The notes below the pieces were generated by a model. The model was not told where the DNA came from. It searched no databases and saw only the letters and a list, made by a program, of their open reading frames with translations. This document shows positions 58,768 to 64,000 of a stretch of DNA of 64,000 nucleotides, in pieces; position 1 is the first letter of the stretch, and each line of letters opens with the position of its first letter. Source of the stretch: Silene latifolia. Lineage: Eukaryota > Streptophyta > Magnoliopsida > Caryophyllales > Caryophyllaceae. The stretch is from positions 35,792,652-35,856,651 of the forward strand of contig NC_133536.1 of the NCBI RefSeq assembly GCF_048544455.1, read 5' to 3'. Position numbers and translations under genes: made by a program.

Positions 58768-60730
58768 ATGGAGTCTAGCTCTCTGCCCTCTACTAGCTCG
58801 TCTTCTAGCCCATCCTTGACTGATACGGTGGCCCCTGCTGTTGCCACCGCCTCCGCTTTAGTTAGTACCGCAACCCCTGTTTTCCTAGTTTCAGCTACCG
58901 GTACCGTGTTTACCCCAGCTAGCTCTGCTGCTAGCTCGGTTTCGGCTGCCACTTCCGTTACGGCCACCACCACTGCTACCCTTTCTTCGTCAGTTGTGGC
59001 CACTGCAGCCACTACTTCTACTCCAGCTGCCGTTTCCACACCTGTGGCGGACTCGCCGACGATTCTGTTTTTTTAGAGCGGCCCTAGTCCCTCGCACCGT
59101 CACTGAGCGGGCTTCTACTTTGGGTTCTAGGGGCCGGGGCCGAGGTCGTGGACGTTACCGTTCTACATCAGCCCCTGCTACCTCTACTTCTGCTGTACCT
59201 TCTACTTCAGCTGCTCCTTCTACTTCCGACACGGTTACTGTTCGAGGGGACACTTCCCTCGACTCTCACCCAGACTATCCACAGGTAATTTTTGTTAACG
59301 CTTTACATCGTACGATGTTTTATCACCTCCTAGGATGCGAGCTTGTTCCTTCCCGGTTTTTAGATCAACCGGCACTTGAGAGACTCGGCATTTACGAGTC
59401 AGTTTGTGTTTTACTACGGGGCATGGGGATGGCTGGCCTCATTACTATGAGCGGTCGTACCTTTCCGGAGCTGAGTCTTGAGTTCCTCAGCTCCTTTACC
59501 TTCTCCTCCGGGGCATACGATGTTGACCCCGCTAGTTCTTCAGTGTCTTTCCGGTTGTTTAACCGGACTTTTCAGATGACTTTAGAGAAGTTTGGTAGGA
59601 GACTTGGACTCTCCTCTATGGGCGACACTACGCCCCTTAGGAGAGTCATCCGTCAGATTTGGAGGACCCTGGCCCAGACCACTTTTACCGAGCGAAAGCT
59701 CGCCCAGGTCCACCTTCCCCCTGCCCGTTATTCTCTTAGGTTGATGGCGAGCACCATCTTCGGCCGAAAGGAGCCGAACAACATCACAAACACCGAGCTC
59801 TCCATCCTGGGCGGTTACCTGAACGTTGACTGTGAGGGTCCTTTTACCCTCAACATTGCCTACCTTACCGCTCAGTACTTTCAGGCCCAGGGGCTGAAGG
59901 AGACGGGATCTGTTGCCTGCGGTGGCATAGCCACCATTCTTGCCCGTTCCTTCTTCCTCGTCTGGCCTCGTGACTTGCAGTACCTCGAGGGAGAGAGGCT
60001 ACTGAGTCTGGATGCCATGCTTTCTCAGCATTGGCTGACCCCAGACTACCAGACATGGAAGATAGACGGTTCCTTATCCGTAGACTTACCTTGTGACACT
60101 CTCCCCCGTCTAGACCCCTTGCCTACTGTTGCTAGGGGTGCCCGACTGCCACCTCCACCTGCTTTCCACCTTACACTCCGACCACCTCCCACTATTCCCG
60201 CCGCCAAGAAGCGGCGTAAACTTGAGACTGGAGAGGGGTCTACACCTTCAGGGAGTACCTAGCCTTCCACGACCACTCCCATCCCGACCCCTACTCCTAC
60301 TCCCACTACTACTACTACTCCCACTCCCACCGACCAGACACAGGCACAGCCGGTCCTACCGGCTACCTTTGTGCCACCTCCTCCCTTTGTGGCGTCCGCG
60401 GTCATGGACCAAGGGCGCCGTGACGGTTTGTTGCTTGTGATTGCAGAGCGTCAGGCTCGTATGGAGAGGGACATCGCCCTAGCCTTGCACCCTCTGTACG
60501 AGTACCACTTGAGACGACACCATCCGATCCCAGAGGGTTGGCCACACCCTTCCTTCTACCGGTACCCAGCTGAGGGGTACCCGAAGTCTGCTGAGGAGGA
60601 GGAGGACGAGGACCCTGAGGTGGCTGTGGAGAGAGCTCGAGCTGAGGAGCGGAGAAGGAGAGAGGAGGAGAGAGATCCTGAGTTCCGGGTGAAGGACGTC
60701 CGCGACAGCGATGATGAGGCCGATGAGTAG
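58768..60730 (+). pseudogene. ATHILA ORF-1-like protein (one frameshift, one stop)
   Basis: Starting at ATG 58768 (MESSSLPST), a Ser/Thr/Ala-rich N-terminus of about 100 residues runs into a T-homopolymer near 59067, where the frame shifts. The next part has an RGRGRGRGR segment, then a globular region (FVNALHRTMFYHLLGCELV, RTFPELSLEFLSSF, VSFRLFNRTFQMTLEKFG, LGLSS) typical of the ATHILA ORF-1 family (PF03078). TAG at 60260-60262 interrupts, but the same frame continues through a TPTPTP-rich hinge and an acidic/arginine-rich helix (ERARAEERRRREEERD) to TAG 60728-60730. The function of this family is unknown. Its place 3' of the protease is where an env-like gene sits in Athila. Confidence 0.72.
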
Positions 60731-62435
60731 CTACTGGTCTACTCACTTCCCCAGTTTTCTGGCTGGTTTGGGGAAGTTGCATTTTGTATGTATATCTTAC
60801 TCTTTTATTTTGTCTCCTTTTTATTTATTGTTTTTATTTATTTATTGGTTGTATATTCCCGTTCCCCTGTATATCTCTGCTGGTGTATGTTGGAGGACAA
60901 CGAGGGCGTTGTCCGTTTTGGTTTGGGGAGGGTATTGCATCCTTTTGAGTTTGCATTTGCATTTGTTTTGCATTCACGTTTATTTTTCAGCTTGCATTGT
61001 TTGTTTATTTCATTAAAAATTCCAAAATCACAAAAAACTTAGAAAATTTCAAAAAAATTCAAAAATTTCACGTTTATTTTTGCATATAGGTTGAGTCGGA
61101 ACGGTAGATTTCCGTGATGATAATGCACTATAACTTGTCTTTTCACTTGAGCCTTGCACTTCTTTTGATAGTTATTAGCTTTGCCATACGCATAGTCTAC
61201 GAGTTTCTGTTCAAATATAGCTGACTGTTTAGACTTGACCTGATAAATTGGCAAACTACTTGATAAATTCTGAGTTTTAGAGCCCATAACTGGTGACATT
61301 CATGACCAGTTCATTAGGAATTGAGAGTAGTACTCCTTGCATAGCATGTTCATGTTTTTTGCACTTTTATGACATTCAATTTCTTGTCAAATGCACATAT
61401 TCGGGTTTGTGGTTGGTGTCACATGAAGGGAGGTGCTTGCAAATTGTCCCTTTCCCTTATATTTTTCATCCATTTAGCTCCACATAAGCCAAAACTTGCC
61501 TTTTTGACCCATTAGCTACATCCAAAATTAAGCCTGCCTAGTCAAGCTAGTTTTAGTATGTTCTTTTGTGGTGTGATTTTCCGTCTGCAGTTTGGCCCGT
61601 ATCTTTTGTATGGAGTTGGTGGAAATTAAGGAAGAAAAAAAGAATTGAAAAAAAAGAGAAAAAAAACGTGAAGGAAAGAAAAAATAGAAAAAAGAAAAGG
61701 AAAATGAAAAAAAAGGGAAGCTGATCACGTGGTAAAGAAAAAAAAAAGTTGAAAAAAAGTTTGATTTGTCTGATATGATTCATTTAGACGGTGTTAAAAA
61801 GGGAAGTTTGTGACCGTCTGACTCCTCCATTCTTATTCTATATTTTTGAGGAGATTGTGTTTGAGTTTAGTGAGCTTTGTGCCAAATGAAGGGCACTTGT
61901 ATTCTATTTTTCAGTCAGTTGAGATTCGGATGGTTTATTATGGTCCTGTTAGGAACTAGCTTGACGCTTTTACCTCCACATTACCATAACTTGTTTTGCC
62001 TTTTCTCACTTGAACCTCACTATTCCCATATTATTTGTAAGCCCTCGGCTGTGACGGACATTATTGGTTGGAGTGTGTGCATTAGTAATTGAATTGTCTT
62101 TCATTTTTGTTGCATGCATGCTATGTAGGTCGCAGTTAGGTGAGTGACTGTCTTTCCTTCTCTCTTTTACATATAACATTCGCCCTTTGCTTCATGAGAG
62201 AAGAGTGACCACGAGAGAGTCCGATTTTGTTGGTCCTGCAAGGTCGATAGGTTGGCTATATTTCTGAACAGCTTATAACTCGTTGCGTATTGACTGCTTA
62301 GCTTTAACTGTTAGTTTTTGTTGCATTAAATTGGTTCAAGTAGACAAGTTAATCTAGCTCTGAGTTATCATTTCCGTTCCATTAGTTGCATTTTAGTTTA
62401 CTCGAGGATGAGTAAAGGTTCGGTTTGGGGAGATT
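60731..62435 (+). other. 3' untranslated region of the Athila-like element with polypurine tracts
   Basis: GGTTTGGGGAGATT at 62422-62435 abuts the 3' LTR and is the main polypurine tract. A similar GGTTTGGGGAGGG at 60919 could be an internal second tract. A 140-bp purine-rich A/G run lies at 61620-61765. No gene is seen. Confidence 0.7.
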
Positions 62436-63911
62436 TGATACGTGCTTTTTGTATAGTCTTTTTAGCCTATTTCAGCACGTATTTCTATGCATTTTTATGT
62501 TGTTTATATAGTATTTTGCCCCGAATTGGCTACTTTGGTTCCTTTTGTCCGTTTTGTAGAAATGAACGCGAAAGTAGTGGAATTGTACCTTTTTTCGTCC
62601 TTTTTGCATGCATTTAGAGGAGACAGGATTTTCCTGAGTGAGATACTGCATTGGAATGCGTGAAGGCACGGATTGCGAGGCAGTCGGGCGTGAACTTGAG
62701 CTGAAATGAAGACAGAAGACTCGATCGAGTGGTTTATTCACTCGATCGAATGGTTTCTGCATCCATGGTTGTTCGATCGAGTAGTTTTCTACTCGATCGA
62801 GAAGTTGCTGAAAAGAGAGCTACTCGATCGAGTAACTATTCTACTCGATCGAGTAGATTATGCTGAGGTTTTCTCGATCGAGTGGTTTTATTCCACTCGA
62901 TCAAGTGGTTTCTGTTGTTATGGGCTTTAATTAGCCCGTGAGTTGTTTTATTTCGCAAAACTTAGTTATTTTCTTTTTTAAGCACGCTTTACTAGGTCAT
63001 TAGCATCTATCTTTTATCTTAATCAGTTTTACACAGAGAACTTTATTACGTTGTTTTTTCTCCTTCACTGTAACCTTACTTTGGGAATTGTTTTGCTCGG
63101 ATTCGATTGTTCTTTACGCCGGATTCGCACGATTGTAATTCCTTTCTCTTCTCTTAATAATAATCAGTCGTTTTTTTGTTTTAATTCCTTGTTTACTTCA
63201 TTTATTCCTTTGCCCTAATTTACATTTATGCACTTTATTGTTTATTTCATCATGTTTATTGTTAAATCGTCATTTGTTGTTAGATTTGTTATTAATAGCG
63301 ATATGAGTAGCTAAACCTCTTGCATGTTGGGATTAGGGGATCTGCGGTAGGAATGTGACGATGTAGTAAATGAAATAGATGAATTAATTGTGAGAATTTG
63401 TCACCATAGCAATTTAATTGTATTTATCGACTTAGTTGAGTGCACGCTTCTGAGTCATCTCTTTAATCTGGCTAAAATTAATCCTAGATCTAAAGATTGG
63501 ACTAAATAGGCCTGCTATGAACAGTAGACTACCCTGGCGAGAATTAAAGTTAAGTCAGTGGTATTTTAGGATAGAAAGTGGACCGAAAGGACCTTTCCAC
63601 ATCCGTCTTGCATTAATTCGTCTGAGTTATTTACAGCTCAGTCACTAGACTACCGTAGTGAACCGAATTTCCGACATGTCCCTTCTCTATCTGATAGTTT
63701 AATCCTAATTTCTTACCTTTACTGCTCTTGTCTCTATTTCTCTTCCTTTAACCCTTTGTAGTTTAGGAAACAATTCAAACAACCCCCCCATTTGTGACCA
63801 AATAGACGGACTTCTACAAATATCTCTCCTCCCTGAGGAGATCGACCTGACTTCCCTAGCTATATAGTTAGTTTAGTTAGTTTATTTTTAATAGGTACAC
63901 GACAGACGTAT
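62436..63911 (+). repeat. 3' LTR of the Athila-like element (1476 bp, end replaced by a new insertion)
   Basis: It starts TGATACGTGC after the polypurine tract and ends ...GACAGACGTAT, where TGTAATACTCC of another element begins. The final CA is outside the window. The palindrome array at 62719-62906 is better preserved than in the 5' LTR. Confidence 0.88.
62719..62906 (+). repeat. Phased palindrome array in the 3' LTR
   Basis: Eight 12-mers start at 62719, 62740, 62771, 62791, 62822, 62843, 62872 and 62895, spaced 21, 31, 20, 31, 21, 29 and 23 bp. Confidence 0.9.
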
Positions 63912-64000
63912 TGTAATACTCCGTATTTATAAGTCTTGGGGTACTCTATCGAGTAAGCCTTACTCTGTCGAGTAAGGGTATGTTGCGAAATAAAATAGTT
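63912..64000 (+). mobile_element. Start of another LTR element (TGTAATACTCCG), cut by the window end
   Basis: It begins TGTAATACTCCGTATTT inside the Athila-like 3' LTR. Its first bases and the palindrome-like words ACTCTATCGAGT (63943) and ACTCTGTCGAGT (63962), 19 bp apart, resemble the LTR start of the minus-strand Gypsy at 27737. Confidence 0.65.

Larger units (their letters stand above)
35372..63911 (+). mobile_element. Athila-like Gypsy element (plus), split by a CACTA
   Basis: LTRs are 35372-36826 and 62436-63911, both starting TGATACGTGCTTTTTG. A tRNA-Asp-type primer-binding site TGGCGCCGTTGCCGGGGA is at 36832-36849, and the polypurine tract GGTTTGGGGAGATT abuts the 3' LTR. Coding parts are gag (36978-38751), a linker and aspartic protease (38752-39126 plus 56715-57503) and an ATHILA ORF-1-like gene (58768-60730). 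No reverse transcriptase, RNase H or integrase is present in about 11 kb of its own sequence, so it is non-autonomous. A hand count gives about 17 differences in the first 545 bp of the LTRs (about 3%). Confidence 0.88.

Noticed and set aside
58761..59039. 92-codon minus-strand ORF rich in Val, Ala and Glu
   Set aside because: Mirror of the Ser/Thr/Ala-rich N-terminus of the ORF-1-like protein.

Overview
The window is plant nuclear DNA, almost certainly from a eudicot. It holds two spliced host genes with GT-AG introns, plant-type Copia and Gypsy retrotransposons, CACTA, Helitron and MITE elements, and a plant LINE with a C-terminal RNase H. Recurrent TACTCCGTA words and CTCGATCGAG palindromes would suit Caryophyllales, but the genus is a guess. 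No bacterial, organellar, rRNA, tRNA or CRISPR feature was seen.

Layout: 1-0.9 kb holds the last three exons of an isoflavone-reductase/PCBER-like NADPH reductase. 1.4-5.0 kb is a complete RER1 gene (minus strand, 196 aa) with a 2.3-kb intron. From 5.1 kb on, the DNA is essentially all transposon-derived. 5.7-13.1 kb is a short-LTR Copia-like copy split by a 6.6-kb Helitron that carries spliced gene fragments. 13.5-17.5 kb is a decayed Copia. 19.4-22.1 kb is an array of GACCGTCTC repeats hit by a MITE and a 2-kb 5'-truncated LINE. 22.5-23.4 kb is a solo LTR hit by a 632-bp MITE. 24.2-25.0 kb is a second LINE fragment.

24.97 kb to the window end is a nest five insertions deep. A minus-strand non-autonomous Gypsy (LTRs at 24968 and 31604) has one solo LTR in each of its LTRs. 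Its right LTR was hit by a CACTA element (34378) with an XS-like ORF. That ORF was hit by an Athila-like Gypsy (35372-63911), whose protease region was hit by a 17.6-kb CACTA (39127-56714). The TNP2 transposase gene of that CACTA was hit by a 7.7-kb Copia (45463-53162). Another LTR element starts at 63912 inside the 3' LTR of the Athila-like element. Most of these boundaries are supported by target-site duplications or by reading frames that continue across the insertion.

How the parts relate: the CACTA keeps a TNP2 gene and a DUF8039/Ulp1-peptidase gene, each preceded by an array of AACGG/CCGTT repeats. The Athila-like element keeps gag, protease and an ATHILA ORF-1-like gene, but no reverse transcriptase or integrase is visible, so it would depend on a partner. 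The least expected signal is a grammar of 12-bp palindromes (ACTCGATCGAGT, ACTCGGCCGAGT, CCCCGATCGGGG) in several distinct LTR families. They are spaced about 20 and 30 bp apart, and where a TATA-like box can be located they lie 40-70 bp upstream of it. The same spacing recurs inside the gag coding sequence of the Athila-like element.
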